Shown here in pieces: positions 1-12,732 of a stretch of 64,000 nucleotides of DNA (positions are counted from its first letter, which is position 1; each line of letters begins with the position of its first letter). Position numbers and translations under genes: made by a program. The stretch is from Branchiostoma floridae (Eukaryota; Chordata; Leptocardii; Amphioxiformes; Branchiostomatidae): positions 6,608,278-6,672,277 of the forward strand of contig NC_049982.1 of the NCBI RefSeq assembly GCF_000003815.2, in the 5' to 3' direction. The notes below the pieces were generated by a model. It saw nothing but the letters and a program-made list of their open reading frames with translations. It was not told the origin of the DNA and ran no database searches.

Positions 1-273
1 TTAGCATTGTAGAGATGGATTTGTTAAAAAAATAGTTTACCTGGATGTCTAACCAAATTTAGAAATAACAAATTATACGCTTTTTTTATTCAGTGTTATT
101 TTCTTTTACCTTTCAATGACAGACAATATTCTCGGTGTGTGTAAGCTTTTTCTAATGTCAGGTATTAGAGGACAAAAGTAACTTGCACTGGTGCAAGTTT
201 GGTCTAAACTTACTTGCACCACACCAATTTTACTTGCACAAACTTGCATATGCATGTGGTATTTCGAGCCCTG
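1..273. mobile_element. Right part of the same TIR element
   Basis: Same as 6008-6280, ending GAGCCCTG then TGTCCAAAATACCC; the left part lies outside the window. Confidence 0.75.
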
Positions 274-545
274 TGTCCAAAATACCCACCACAGTTCACA
301 TTTGCAGGGAGTCACACTGATCAGACTCTTTGTCATGATAGTAAATGCCAATTGTGGGATTTAATTTTGCAGGAAGAGGGAAGTGAAGACTGTTTGCAGT
401 ACTGGTGTTTTGAGTTCCAGAAATAGGATTATAATAAATACATACTTTTTTAGCCAGAAAATAGGATAACAAAGAAATCCTTAGGCTGACATAAAAAGTA
501 GTTTCAGCATCTCGACCCAAACAAGTAAAATTGCAATCTACTCAC

Positions 546-599
546 CTGATGACAAGGGCGCTTCCTCCACATGTAATTGTGCAGCTGTCTCTGCCATAA
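546..599 (-). CDS. Linker exon, array 1
   Basis: MAETAAQLH-type linker following the 1267 PAN exon; its downstream partner lies off the left edge. Confidence 0.5.
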
Positions 600-1266
600 C
601 TGTTAAGTAACAAACATGAAGCTTAGACACACAGAAAGCTTAGACTGAACAACAATTTAAGTACATAACATTTTGTTCTTCTTAAATCATGAAACATTTG
701 GGTATATAACCTCCTTGCTGTACCTGAGCCTGTACTGCGCTACCCCTGCTCCATCATCTTTTTATTGCATTACTTATTATCAAAAGAATACTCAGGGTTC
801 TAGCTAGGATTTTATTTTTGCAAAGGGGTAATGGCTAGTTAGCAAAGTGACCAAAAAAATGTATGATTCAATGTATTCAAAGGAAACATTGCTAGATTAT
901 GGAATAGGGTGATATGAGAATTACTGGCTTATTGATACACAACATTGGTACAAAATAGTACAGTTTTTGGAACTTACATTTATCAAGTGGAACATGATTA
1001 TTAAGCAGGGCGCAAATTATGGGGCAAACTTAGATTTAGCTACAGTGCTGGCTAGAATTCTAAATTGGACATACATGTAGCTGTGACATTGTGATGGGGG
1101 TAAAAAGCCAATTACAAAGGTGCAACAAAAGATAATATAGATAATGTCTTGCAAATGAGTGACATGTCGGGAGGGGAGGAAAAAAGTTACGTGTACCCTA
1201 AAGAGTTTAAGAGCAAAAGAGAGCGGTAGACAGATCAAGATAGAGAACAAGGAGGAATACACTAAC

Positions 1267-1506
1267 ATGGCAATGCCTGTCGATCATACAAGTTGGTATT
1301 TGGTGAGCGAATTCTCTCGTCTGCAGGGCAGATCTTGTACTTCAAGACGCACTTTGACTGGGTGTTGTATGTAAATGACCGGCATGACCCGACTCTACAG
1401 CATTGGTCTGCACAGGCCTCGGCAGTAGTCTGCTGGTACGTGGCTATGTCATACCCGGGACAGTCAGACTGGGGCTGGAGGTAATAATCTGGTAATTCAC
1501 ACGTTC
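1267..1506 (-). CDS. PAN/apple-domain exon, array 1, type I
   Basis: Intact 240 nt with CELPDYY in place of CGLSDYY and a silent GGG in PGYD. Most 3' PAN exon seen in this window. Confidence 0.85.
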
Positions 1507-2003
1507 CTGAAATGCAAGAATGTGGGGGTTACTTACATTGTAGCACCGCCAAATAACCTACAAGAATATCTGAGATTTGTAGGATTTTGTGGGAAATGTT
1601 TTTGTTTTATCAAACATTGCAGGTTCATGAGGCCGATCCCTGGGTATTTTCCTGATTGAACAATCGACATGATAAGGGACAGCTACATGTACTTGTGGAC
1701 AATCCAAATCCACAAACCCAAATCGCTACTGTCCAAAATACCCACCACAGTTCACATTTGCAGGGAGTCACACCGATCAGTCTCTTTGTCATGATAGTAA
1801 ATGCCAATTGTGGGATTTAATTTTGCAGGAAGAGGGGAAGTCAAGACTGTTTGCAGTACTGGTGTTTTAAGTTCCAGAAAATAGGATTATAATAAATACA
1901 TACTTTTTAAGCCATAAAATAGGATAACAAAGAAATCCTTAGGCTGACATAAAAAGTAGTCTCAGGATCTCGACCCAAACAAGTAAAATTGCAATCTACT
2001 CAC

Positions 2004-2057
2004 CTGATGACAAGGGCGCTTCCTCCACACGTAATTGTGCAGCTGTCTCTGCCATAA
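2004..2057 (-). CDS. Linker exon, array 1
   Basis: Arginine at residue 9 (CGT), otherwise as the other linkers. Confidence 0.55.
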
Positions 2058-2730
2058 CTGTTAAGTAACAAACATGAAGCTTAGACACACAGAAAGCTTA
2101 GACTGAACAACAATTTAAGTACATAACATTTTGTTCTTCTTAAATCATGAAACATTTGGGTATATAACCTCCTTGCTGTACCTGAGCCTGTACTGCGCTA
2201 CCCCTGCTCCATCATCTTTTTATTGCATTACTTATTATCAAAAGAATACTCAGGGTTCTAGCTAGGATTTTATTTTTGCAAAGGGGTAATGGCTAGTTAG
2301 CAAAGTGACCACAAAAAATGTATGAATCAATGAATTCAAAGGAAATATTACTAGATTATGAAATAGGGTGATATGAGAATTACTGGCTTATTGATACACA
2401 ACATTGGTACAAAAAAGTACACCCATTTTTGGAACTTACATTTTATCAAGTGGAACATGATTATTAAGCAGGGTGCAAATTATGGGGCAAACTAGATTTA
2501 GCTATAGTGCTGGCAAGAATTCTTAACGGGACATACATGTAGCTGTGACATTGTGATGGGGGTAAAGCCAATTACAAAGGTGCAACAAAAGATAATATAG
2601 ATAATGTCTTGCAAATGAGTGACATGTCGGGAGGGGAGGAAAAAAGTTACACACGTGTACCCTAAAGACTTTAAGAGCAAAAGAGAGCGGTAGATAGATC
2701 AAGATAGAGAACAAGGAGGAATACACTAAC

Positions 2731-2970
2731 ATGGCAATGCCTGTCGATCATACAAGTTGGTATTTGGTGAGCGAATTCTCTCGTCTGCAGGGCAGATCTT
2801 GTACTTCAAGACGCACTTTGATTGGGTGTTGTATGTAAATGACCGGCATGACCCGACTCTACAGCATTGGTCTGCACAGGCCTCGACAGTAGTCTGCTGG
2901 TATGTAGCTATGTCATAACCGGGACAGTCAGACTGGGGCTGGAGGTGATAATCTGGTAATCCACACATTG
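2731..2970 (-). CDS. PAN/apple-domain exon, array 1, type I
   Basis: Intact; reads MCGLPDYHLQ and VEA, the most changed type I copy. It begins with CA instead of GA after the acceptor (join G+CA, Ala). Confidence 0.85.
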
Positions 2971-3465
2971 CTGAAATGCAAGAATGTGGGGGTTACTTAC
3001 ATTGTAGCACCGCCAAATAACCTACAAGAATATCTGAGATTTGTAGGATTTTGTGGGAAATGTTTTTGTTTTATCAAACATTGCAGGTGCATGAGGCCGA
3101 TCCCTGGGTATTTTCCTGATTGAACAATCGACATGATAAGGGACAGCTACATGTACATGTGGACAGTCCAAATCCACAAATCCAAGTCACTACTGTCCAA
3201 AATACCCACCACAGTTCACATTTGCAGGGAGTCACACTGATCAGACTCTTTGTCATGATAGTAAATGCCAATTGTGGGATTTAATTTTGCAGGAAGAGGG
3301 AAGTGAAGACTGTTTGCAGTACTGGTGTTTTGAGTTCCAGAAATAGGATTATAATAAATACATACTTTTTTAGCCAGAAAATAGGATAACAAAGAAATCC
3401 TTAGGCTGACATAAAAAGTAGTTTCAGCATCTCGACCCAAACAAGTAAAATTGCAATCTACTCAC

Positions 3466-3519
3466 CTGATGACAAGGGCGCTTCCTCCACATGTAATTGT
3501 GCAGCTGTCTCTGCCATAA
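3466..3519 (-). CDS. Linker exon, array 1
   Basis: MAETAAQLH-type linker between the 4.2 and 2.7 kb PAN exons. Confidence 0.55.
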
Positions 3520-4183
3520 CTGTTAAGTAACAAACATGAAGCTTAGACACACAGAAAGCTTAGACTGAACAACAATTTAAGCACATAACATTTTGTTCTT
3601 CTTAAATCATGAAACATTTGGGTATATAACCTCCTTGCTGTACCTGAGCCTGTACTGCGCTACCCCTGCTCCATCATCTTTTTATTGCATTACTTATTAT
3701 CAAAAGAATACTCAGGGTTCTAGCTAGGATTTTATTTTTGCAAAGGGGTAATGGCTAGTTAGCAAAGTGACCAAAAAAATGTATGATTCAATGTATTCAA
3801 AGGAAACATTGCTAGATTAGGGTGATATGAGAATTACTGGCTTATTGATACACAACATTGGTACAAAATAGTACAGTTTTTGGAACTTACATTTTATCAA
3901 GTGGAACATGATTATTAAGCAGGGTGCAAATTATGGGGCAAACTAGATTTAGCTACAGTGCTGGCTAGAATTCTAAATGGGACATACATGTAGCTGTGAC
4001 ATTGTGATGGGGGTAAAAAGCCAATTACAAAGGTGCAACAAAAGGTAATATAGATAATGTCTTGCAAATGAGTGACATGTCGGGAGGGGAGGAAAAAAGT
4101 TACACACGTGTACCCTAAAGAGTTTAAGAGCAAAAGAGAGCGGTAGACAGATCAAGATAGAGAACAAGGAGGAATACACTAAC

Positions 4184-4423
4184 ATGGCAATGCCTGTCGA
4201 TCATACAAGTTGGTATTTGGTGAGCGAATTCTCTCGTCTGCAGGGCAGATCTTGTACTTCAAGACGCACTTTGATTGGGTGTTGTATGTAAATGACCGGC
4301 ATGACCCGACTCTACAGCATTGGTCTGCACAGGCCTTGGCAGTAGTCTGCTGGTACGTGGCTATGTCGTAACCGGGACAGTCAGACTGGGGCTGGAGGTA
4401 ATAATCTGATAATCCACACGTTC
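4184..4423 (-). CDS. PAN/apple-domain exon, array 1, type I
   Basis: Intact 240 nt, AKA variant; GGT TAC GAC instead of GGT TAT GAC, a silent change, in the PGYD motif. Confidence 0.85.
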
Positions 4424-4489
4424 CTGAAATGCAAGAATGTGGGGGTTACTTACATTGTAGCACCGCCAAATAACCTACAAGAATATCTG

Positions 4490-4589
4490 NNNNNNNNNNN
4501 NNNNNNNNNNNNNNNNNNNNNNNNNNNNNNNNNNNNNNNNNNNNNNNNNNNNNNNNNNNNNNNNNNNNNNNNNNNNNNNNNNNNNNNNN
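4490..4589. other. Assembly gap (100 N)
   Basis: Sits exactly at the left border of the large duplication; a standard size, so true length unknown. Confidence 0.95.
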
Positions 4590-5054
4590 AGGAGTTGTGG
4601 GAAATGTTTTGTTTTATCAAACATTGTAGGTGCATGAGGCCGATCCCTGGGTATTTTCCTGATTGAACAAGCGACGTGATAAGGGACAGGTACATGTATG
4701 TGGACAGTCCAAATCCACAAAACCAAATCGCTACTGTCGAAAATACACACCACAGTTCACATTTGCAGGGAGTCACACCGATCAGTCTCTTTCTCATAGT
4801 AAATGCCAATCCGGAGAGGGCATATGGTAAGGTTATTTGCTCTGAAGGAATAATGAAGGAAGACCTTTATTGTACATACATACCCACTGGGTTCAGTGCA
4901 GGTCACAACAAATGATACAACATGATACAATAAATCTACACTACTCAAGAATCGTATTCTATTGCGTACATTCGGCTTCTTCTCGTTTCTTTGTGATAAT
5001 GAAGGAATAATGGAGATGAGAGATGGTGAGAACAAGAGCAAGGAATGTACCAAC

Positions 5055-5285
5055 CTTGCCGATTATACATGTTGCCAAATGGTGAGTGGGTCATATCATG
5101 TGCAGAGCAGAGCTTGTACTTCAAGAAGCAACTTCCAAAAAAGTTGTATTGAAATGACAGGCATGTCGGGTCTGCACAACAAGCAGCTGCACAACGCTGG
5201 GCAGAAGTCAAAAGATACCGGACTATGTCATAACCGGGACAGTCGCTTCGTGGGAAGTGAGTAAACTTCGATAGTCCACACTTTT
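5055..5285 (-). CDS. PAN/apple-domain exon, array 1, type III
   Basis: Twin of 11231-11461, differing at a few bases only. It ends in G, so it can join the next PAN exon at 4184 directly (G+GA, Gly) without a linker. Confidence 0.8.
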
Positions 5286-5509
5286 CTGAAACGCAAGAAT
5301 GTGAGAGTAATGAAGCACCACCGGATAACCTACAAGGGTATCTGGGATATGTAAACTTTGTCAGAAGTTTTTTTTATTTTATAAAACATTGCAGATGCAT
5401 GCAGAGGCCGATCCCTGGGTATTTTCCTGATTGAACAATTGACATGATAAGGGACAGCTACATGTACTTGTGGACAATCCAAATCCACAAACCCAAATCG
5501 CTACTGTCC

Positions 5510-6280
5510 CAGGGCTCGAAATACACTTTTCAGTCAACTTGCACCTGTGCAAGTTAAGCCAAAGGTAACTTGCACCAAAAGAAACTTACTTGCACAACCC
5601 AAAATAGTGAACTTTTAACCCCTTATCTCCTCTTCTGAAAATTTGCAAATGTACGTGTCTGAGTAAATGGGGATACATACCGGTAAAGACCACATGTTTC
5701 GATGTTTTTCCGTAGCGTATTTTATATTTGGTTTGAAATTGTACAAACTGTTTCATAAAAACTGTGAATTTAGCCTCAATTAAGACAATTCAATGTCTAC
5801 AACTCGATAAGATCCATAGATTTTTTCTGGACTCTTCGAGTGACATCCATCACAGTAACTAGTCTTAAGCATCTCCAGAATGAAGTGGTAGAACAACTCA
5901 ATACAATACATATAACTGGAAAAACCAGTTGAACATATTAAAGTCACTAATTAGTATGCAAATGTAACTCATATGCAAATCAAGGTAAGACAGCACCATA
6001 GGAATCATTAGCATTGTAGAGATGGATTTGTTTAAAAAAATAGTTTACCTGGATGTCTAACCAAATTTAGAAATAACAAATTTACGCTTTTTTTATTCAG
6101 TGTTATTTTCTTTTACCTTTCAATGACAGACAATATTCTCGGTGTGTGTAAGCTTTTTCTAATGTCAGGTATTAGAGGACAAAAGTAACTTGCACTGGTG
6201 CAAGTTTGGTCTAAACTTACTTGCACCACACCAATTTTACTTGCACAAACTTGCATATGCATGTGGTATTTCGAGCCCTG
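5510..6280. mobile_element. 771-bp TIR element (CAGGGCTCGAAATAC ends)
   Basis: Ends are inverted (CAGGGCTCGAAATAC ... GTATTTCGAGCCCTG) and flanked by TGTCC on both sides (5505-5509, 6281-6285). Other repeat units run CTGTCCAAAATACCC without it, which shows the empty site. Both subterminal regions carry palindromes of the form AACTTGCACC.GTGCAAGTT. There is no transposase reading frame, so it is non-autonomous. CAGGG ends recall hAT elements, but those usually make 8-bp target copies; only 5 bp match here. Confidence 0.75.
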
Positions 6281-6552
6281 TGTCCAAAATACCCACCACA
6301 GTTCACATTTGCAGGGAGTCACACTGATCAGACTCTTTGTCATGATAGTATTAATGCCAATTGCGGGATTTAATTTTGCAGGAAGAGGGAAGTGAAGACT
6401 GTTTGCAGTACTGGTGTTTGAGTTCCAGAAATAGGATTATAATAAATACATACTTTTTAGCCAGAAAATAGGATAACAAAGAAATCCTTAGGCTGACATA
6501 AAAAGTAGTTTCAGCATCTCGACCCAAACAAGTAAAATTGCAATCTACTCAC

Positions 6553-6606
6553 CTGATGACAAGGGCGCTTCCTCCACATGTAATTGTGCAGCTGTCTCTG
6601 CCATAA
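6553..6606 (-). CDS. Linker exon, array 1
   Basis: MAETAAQLH-type linker between the 7.3-kb type I and 5.1-kb type III PAN exons; the intron that follows carries the 771-bp TIR element. Confidence 0.55.
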
Positions 6607-7270
6607 CTGTTAAGTAACAAACATGAAGCTTAGACACACAGAAAGCTTAGACTGAACAACAATTTAAGTACATAACATTTTGTTCTTCTTAAATCATGAA
6701 ACATTTGGGTATATAACCTCCTTGCTGTACCTGAGCCTGTACTGCGCTACCCCTGCTCCATCATCTTTTTATTGCATTACTTATTATCAAAAGAATACTC
6801 AGGGTTCTAGCTAGGATTTTATTTTTGCAAAGGGGTAATGGCTAGTTAGCAAAGTGACCAAAAAAATGTATGATTCAATGTATTCAAAGGAAACATTGCT
6901 AGATTAGGGTGATATGAGAATTACTGGCTTATTGATACACAACATTGGTACAAAATAGTACAGTTTTTGGAACTTACATTTTATCAAGTGGAACATGATT
7001 ATTAAGCAGGGTGCAAATTATGGGGCAAACTAGATTTAGCTACAGTGCTGGCTAGAATTCTAAATGGGACATACATGTAGCTGTGACATTGTGATGGGGG
7101 TAAAAAGCCAATTACAAAGGTGCAACAAAAGGTAATATAGATAATGTCTTGCAAATGAGTGACATGTCGGGAGGGGAGGAAAAAAGTTACACACGTGTAC
7201 CCTAAAGAGTTTAAGAGCAAAAGAGAGCGGTAGACAGATCAAGATAGAGAACAAGGAGGAATACACTAAC

Positions 7271-7510
7271 ATGGCAATGCCTGTCGATCATACAAGTTGG
7301 TATTTGGTGAGCGAATTCTCTCGTCTGCAGGGCAGATCTTGTACTTCAAGACGCACTTTGATTGGGTGTTGTATGTAAATGACCGGCATGACCCGACTCT
7401 ACAGCATTGGTCTGCACAGGCCTTGGCAGTAGTCTGCTGGTACGTGGCTATGTCATAACCGGGACAGTCAGACTGGGGCTGGAGGTAATAATCTGATAAT
7501 CCACACGTTC
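7271..7510 (-). CDS. PAN/apple-domain exon, array 1, type I
   Basis: Intact 240 nt, AKA variant; appears to match the array 2 copies at 28.5-31.5 kb residue for residue. Confidence 0.85.
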
Positions 7511-8007
7511 CTGAAATGCAAGAATGTGGGGGTTACTTACATTGTAGCACCGCCAAATAACCTACAAGAATATCTGAGATTTGTAGGATTTTGTGGGAAA
7601 TGTTTTTGTTTTATCAAACATTGCAGGTGCATGAGGCCGATCCCTGGGTATTTTCCTGATTGAACAATCGACATGATAAGGGACAGCTACATGTACATGT
7701 GGACAGTCCAAATCCACAAATCCAAGTCACTACTGTCCAAAATACCCACCACAGTTCACATTTGCAGGGAGTCACACTGATCAGACTCTTTGTCATGATA
7801 GTATTAATGCCAATTGCGGGATTTAATTTTGCAGGAAGAGGGAAGTGAAGACTGTTTGCAGTACTGGTGTTTTGAGTTCCAGAAATAGGATTATAATAAA
7901 TACATACTTTTTTAGCCAGAAAATAGGATAACAAAGAAATCCTTAGGCTGACATAAAAAGTAGTTTCAGCATCTCGACCCAAACAAGTAAAATTGCAATC
8001 TACTCAC

Positions 8008-8061
8008 CTGATGACAAGGGCGCTTCCTCCACATGTAATTGTGCAGCTGTCTCTGCCATAA
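8008..8061 (-). CDS. Linker exon, array 1
   Basis: MAETAAQLH-type linker between the 8.7 and 7.3 kb PAN exons. Confidence 0.55.
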
Positions 8062-8729
8062 CTGTTAAGTAACAAACATGAAGCTTAGACACACAGAAAG
8101 CTTAGACTGAACAACAATTTAAGTACATAACATTTTGTTCTTCTTAAATCATGAAACATTTGGGTATATAACCTCCTTGCTGTACCTGAGCCTGTACTGC
8201 GCTACCCCTGCTCCATCATCTTTTTATTGCATTACTTATTATCAAAAGAATACTCAGGGTTCTAGCTAGGATTTTATTTTTGCAAAGGGGTAATGGCTAG
8301 TTAGCAAAGTGACCAAAAAAATGTATGATTCAATGTATTCAAAGGAAACATTGCTAGATTATGGAATAGGGTGATATGAGAATTACTGGCTTATTGATAC
8401 ACAACATTGGTACAAAAAAGTACACCCATTTTTGGAACTTACATTTATCAAGTGGAACATGGTTATTAACCAGGGTGCAAATTATGGGGCAAACTAGATT
8501 TAGCTACAGTGCTGGCTAGAATTCTAAATGGGACATACATGTAGCTGTGACATTGTGATGGGGGTAAAGCCAATTACAAAGGTGCAACAAAAGATAATAT
8601 AGATAATGTCTTGCAAATGAGTGACATGTCGGGAGGGGAGGAAAAAAGTTACACACGTGTACCCTAAAGACTTTAAGAGCAAAAGAGAGCGGTAGATAGA
8701 TCAAGATAGAGAACGAGGAATACACTAAC

Positions 8730-8969
8730 ATGGCAATGCCTGTCGATCATACAAGTTGGTATTTGGTGAGCGAATTCTCTCGTCTGCAGGGCAGATCTTG
8801 TACTTCAAGACGCACTTTGACTGGGTGTTGTATGTAAATGACCGGCATGACCCGACTCTACAGCATTGGTCTGCACAGGCCTCGGCAGTAGTCTGCTGGT
8901 ACGTGGCTATGTCATAACCGGGACAGTCAGACTGGGGCTGGAGGTAATAATCTGATAATCCACACGTTC
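8730..8969 (-). CDS. PAN/apple-domain exon, array 1, type I
   Basis: Intact 240 nt, AEA variant, eight cysteines. A 3-nt deletion lies in the intron just past the donor (GAACGAGG for GAACAAGGAGG on the plus strand). Confidence 0.85.
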
Positions 8970-9477
8970 CTGAAATGCAAGAATGTGGGGGTTACTTACA
9001 TTGTAGCACCGCCAAATAACCTACAAGAATATCTGAGATTTGTAGGATTTTGTGGGAAATGTTTTTGTTTTATCAAACATTGCAGGTGCATGAGGCCGAT
9101 CCCTGGGTATTTTCCTGATTGAACAATCGACATGATAAGGGACAGCTACATGTACATGTGGACAATCCAAATCCACAAACCCAAATCGCTACTGTCCAAA
9201 ATACCCACCACAGTTCACATTTGCAGGGAGTCACACCGATCAGTCTCTTTGTCATGATAGTAAATGTCAATTGTGGGATTTAATTTTGCAGGAAGAAGGA
9301 AGTGAAGACTGTTTAGACTGTTTGCAGTACTGGTGTTTTTTAAGTTCCAGAAAATAGGATTATCATAAATACATACTTTTTGTAGCCAGAAAATAGGATA
9401 ACAAAGAAATTCTTAGGCTGACATAAAAAGTAGTCTCAGGATCTAGACCCAAACAAGTGAAATTGCAATCTACTCAC

Positions 9478-9531
9478 CTGATGACAAGGGCGCTTCCTCC
9501 ACAAGTAATTGTGCAGCTGTCTCTGCCTTTG
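9478..9531 (-). CDS. Variant linker exon (KAETAAQLL type)
   Basis: Follows the type II PAN exon at 10457, as its twin at 15656 follows the one at 16706; same CA start. Confidence 0.55.
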
Positions 9532-10456
9532 CTGTTAAGTATCAAAAATAAAGCTTAGACACACATAACTGTAAAGCTTAGACTGAACAAAAGTACATAA
9601 CAATTTCAATTGTTGTTCTTAAATCATGGGACATTTACTTTACTAAGATGTAGAATGGGTTGATCAGATGATCATGGGGTTAATGTAGAATATAACACTG
9701 TGTGCTCAGTATCACCCGAGGTACCAGGACGACAGCGGGTAGGATCGCACAACGGCAAGATCCACGCACGGTAGGGCTGGGACCGAGGGTGATAAGGAAT
9801 ACACCATGTTGTATCTCATTCAAGTCATATCCCACCCTCTTGGAGAACATATGTTTCAATGCGAAATGCACCAGAAATTGAGAAAATTTGGTGTCCTAAT
9901 TTAAGAAAAAAGGTAACAACAGGAATTCCAAAATCCAAATCTGCTATTCAAATTAGAAACGCTTTTGACATAATAGCTGAAAATGCATTTGAATCATTCT
10001 ATGAAAGCCAGTGTGAGAACAGAAGAAGCCCGTGTGATACCGGTACAAGTTATCACCCGCTCCAGTACACCTGTATGGAACGTTATTGCGGCCCAGCTAT
10101 AAGTATAACATTATGATATTTCTATGATATTGGCAACACAAAAAACATTTTAACACCCATTTTTGGCTCAGATCAAGCAGAATGTCATATTTCTGGAATT
10201 GTAGGTCATTTCATATGGTCGTTACAGGAAATAGGGCGCAGATTATGGCGCATTACCTGGAAACTGGCTACAATGATGTCTATAATTCTAAATGGGACAT
10301 AGCTATGACATTGTGATGGGGGTGAAAGCTAATTACATGTGCAACACAGAGTGACGCTGCTTTCTCTTCCAAATCATGAGTGACATGTCGTTACATACGT
10401 GTACCCTAAAGAGACATTGAGCAAAAGAGAGAGACAACAAGGAGGAATGCACCTAC

Positions 10457-10594
10457 CTGGCACATACTGTCGATCATACAAGTTGGTATTTGGTGAGGGA
10501 ATTGTCTCAGCTACAGTGCAGACCTTGTACTTCAAGATGCACTGTGACTGGGTGTTGAATGTAAACGACTGGCATGTCGAGTCGAGACAGCATT
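10457..10594 (-). CDS. PAN exon, type II, cut by gap
   Basis: The C-terminal half of a type II PAN domain (LDSTCQSFTFN to DRQYVP) with intact donor; the N-terminal half lies in the N run at 10595-10761. Same as 16706 where visible. Confidence 0.8.
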
Positions 10595-10761
10595 NNNNNN
10601 NNNNNNNNNNNNNNNNNNNNNNNNNNNNNNNNNNNNNNNNNNNNNNNNNNNNNNNNNNNNNNNNNNNNNNNNNNNNNNNNNNNNNNNNNNNNNNNNNNNN
10701 NNNNNNNNNNNNNNNNNNNNNNNNNNNNNNNNNNNNNNNNNNNNNNNNNNNNNNNNNNNNN
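10595..10761. other. Assembly gap (167 N)
   Basis: Interrupts a type II PAN exon at the boundary between the two large duplicates. Confidence 0.95.
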
Positions 10762-11230
10762 GTAGGAGTTTGTGGGAAATGTTTTTGTTTTATCAAACAT
10801 TGTAGGTGCATGAGGCCCATCCCTGGGTATTTTCCTGATTGAACAAGCGACGTGATAAGGGACAGGTACATGTATGTGGACAGTCCAAATCCACAAAACC
10901 AAATCGCTACTGTCCAAAATACACACCACAGTTCACATTTGCAGGGAGTCACACCGATCAGTCTCTTTCTCATAGTAAATGCCAATCCGGAGAGGGCATA
11001 TGGTAAGGTTATTTGCTCTGAAGGAATAATGAATGAAGACCTTTATTGTACATACATACCCACTGGGTTCAGTGCAGGTCACAACAAATGATACAACATG
11101 ATACAATAAATCTACACTACTCAAGAATCGTATTCTATTGCGTACATTCGGCTTCTTCTCGTTTCTTTGTGATAATGAAGGAATAATGGAGATGAGAGAT
11201 GGTGAGAACAAGAACAAGGAATGTACCAAC

Positions 11231-11461
11231 CTTGCCGATTATACATGTTGCCAAATGGTGAGTGCGTCATATCATGTGCAGAGCAGAGCTTGTACTTCAA
11301 GAAGCAACTTCCAAAAAAGTTGTATTGAAATGACAGGCATGTCGGGTCTGCACAACAAGCAGCTGCACAACGCTGGGCAGAAGTCAAAAGATACCGGACT
11401 ATGTCATAACCGGGACAGTCGCTTCGTGGGAAGTGAGTAAACTTCGATAGTCCACACTTTT
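11231..11461 (-). CDS. PAN/apple-domain exon, array 1, type III
   Basis: Diverged domain of 77 residues: KCGLSKFTHFPRSDCPGYDI ... RCAAACCADPTCLSFQYN ... SCFLKYKLCSAHD ... MYNRQ. All eight cysteines are kept while most surface positions differ from types I and II. The donor is probably G|GTTGGT. A duplicate lies at 5055-5285 (offset 6176). No linker exon follows. Confidence 0.8.
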
Positions 11462-11685
11462 CTGAAACGCAAGAATGTGAGAGTAATGAAGCACCACCGG
11501 ATAACCTACAAGGGTATCTGGGATATGTAAACTTTGTCAGAAGTTTTTTTTATTTTATAAAACATTGCAGATGCATGCAGAGGCCGATCCCTGGGTATTT
11601 TCCTGATTGAACAATTGACATGATAAGGGACAGCTACATGTACTTGTGGACAATCCAAATCCACAAACCCAAATCGCTACTGTCC

Positions 11686-12302
11686 CAGGGCTCGAAATAC
11701 ACTTTTCAGTCAACTTGCACCTGTGCAAGTTAAGCCAAAGGTAACTTGCACCAAAAGAAACTTACTTGCACAACCCAAAATAGTGAACTTTTAACCCCTT
11801 ATCTCCTCTTCTGAAAATTTGCAAATGTACGTGTCTGAGTAAATGGGGATACATACCGGTAAAGACCACATGTTTCGATGTTTTTCCGTAGCGTATTTTA
11901 TATTTGGTTTGAAATTGTACAAACTGTTTCATAAAAACTGTGAATTTAGCCTCAATTAAGACAATTCAATGTCTACAACTCGATAAGATCCATAGATTTT
12001 TTCTGGACTCTTCGAGTGACATCCATCACAGTAACTAGTCTTAAGCATCTCCAGAATGAAGTGGTAGAACAACTCAATACAATACATATAACTGGAAAAA
12101 CCAGTTGAACATATTAAAGTCACTAATTAGTATGCAAATGTAACTCATATGCAAATCAAGGTAAGACAGCACCATAGGAATCATTAGCATTGTAGAGATG
12201 GATTTGTTTAAAAAAATAGTTTACCTGGATGTCTAACCAAATTTAGAAATAACAAATTTACGCTTTTTTTATTCAGTGTTATTTTCTTTTACCTTTCAAT
12301 GA
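11686..12302. mobile_element. Truncated TIR element fused to a repeat unit
   Basis: Matches 5510-6126 and then stops inside the element at CAATGA, continuing directly as GAGATTTGTAGG, the start of a standard unit's intron. The right inverted end is missing. Confidence 0.75.
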
Positions 12303-12732
12303 GAGATTTGTAGGATTTTGTGGGAAATGTTTTTGTTTTATCAAACATTGCAGGTGCATGAGGCCGATCCCTGGGTATTTTCCTGATTGAACAATCGACA
12401 TGATAAGGGACAGCTACATGTACATGTGGACAGTCCAAATCCACAAATCCAAGTCACTACTGTCCAAAATACCCACCACAGTTCACATTTGCAGGGAGTC
12501 ACACTGATCAGACTCTTTGTCATGATAGTAAATGCCAATTGTGGGATTTAATTTTGCAGGAAGAGGGAAGTGAAGACTGTTTGCAGTACTGGTGTTTTGA
12601 GTTCCAGAAATAGGATTATAATAAATACATACTTTTTTAGCCAGAAAATAGGATAACAAAGAAATCCTTAGGCTGACATAAAAAGTAGTTTCAGCATCTC
12701 GACCCAAACAAGTAAAATTGCAATCTACTCAC

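Larger units (their letters stand above)
4590..10594. repeat. Large duplication, copy 1 (about 6 kb)
   Basis: Matches 10762-16860 at an offset of 6176-6180 bp, apart from a few substitutions and small indels and the rearranged stretch after 12302. It contains the order type III PAN, TIR element, two type I units and a type II unit. It is bounded by gaps on both sides. Confidence 0.85.

Noticed and set aside
546-599. Alternative frame GRDSCTITCGG for the linker exon
   Set aside because: Variation at one codon (ACA/ACG/ACT) would be silent in this frame, which was tempting, but the frame needs phase 2 neighbours while the PAN exons are phase 1.
3013-3033. A 21-nt mini-exon (GTTATTTGGCGGTGCTACAA with GTAAGT donor) in each unit upstream of the PAN exon
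   Set aside because: Good-looking splice sites, but in the phase needed by the PAN exon it would end in T and make TGA with GA; in other phases it does not match the PAN exon.
3216-3440. Stem-like frame (KLNPTIGIYYHDKESDQCDSLQ) in internal units
   Set aside because: Frame is broken by 1-2 nt indels in several units and does not bridge phase 1 to phase 1, so internal copies are probably intronic relics.
7002-7272. Minus-strand frames starting MLLNSLGYTC and MLVYSSLFSI repeated in every unit
   Set aside because: They start in or just past the PAN exon donor, have no domain signature, and change with small indels between copies; repeated because the intron is repeated.
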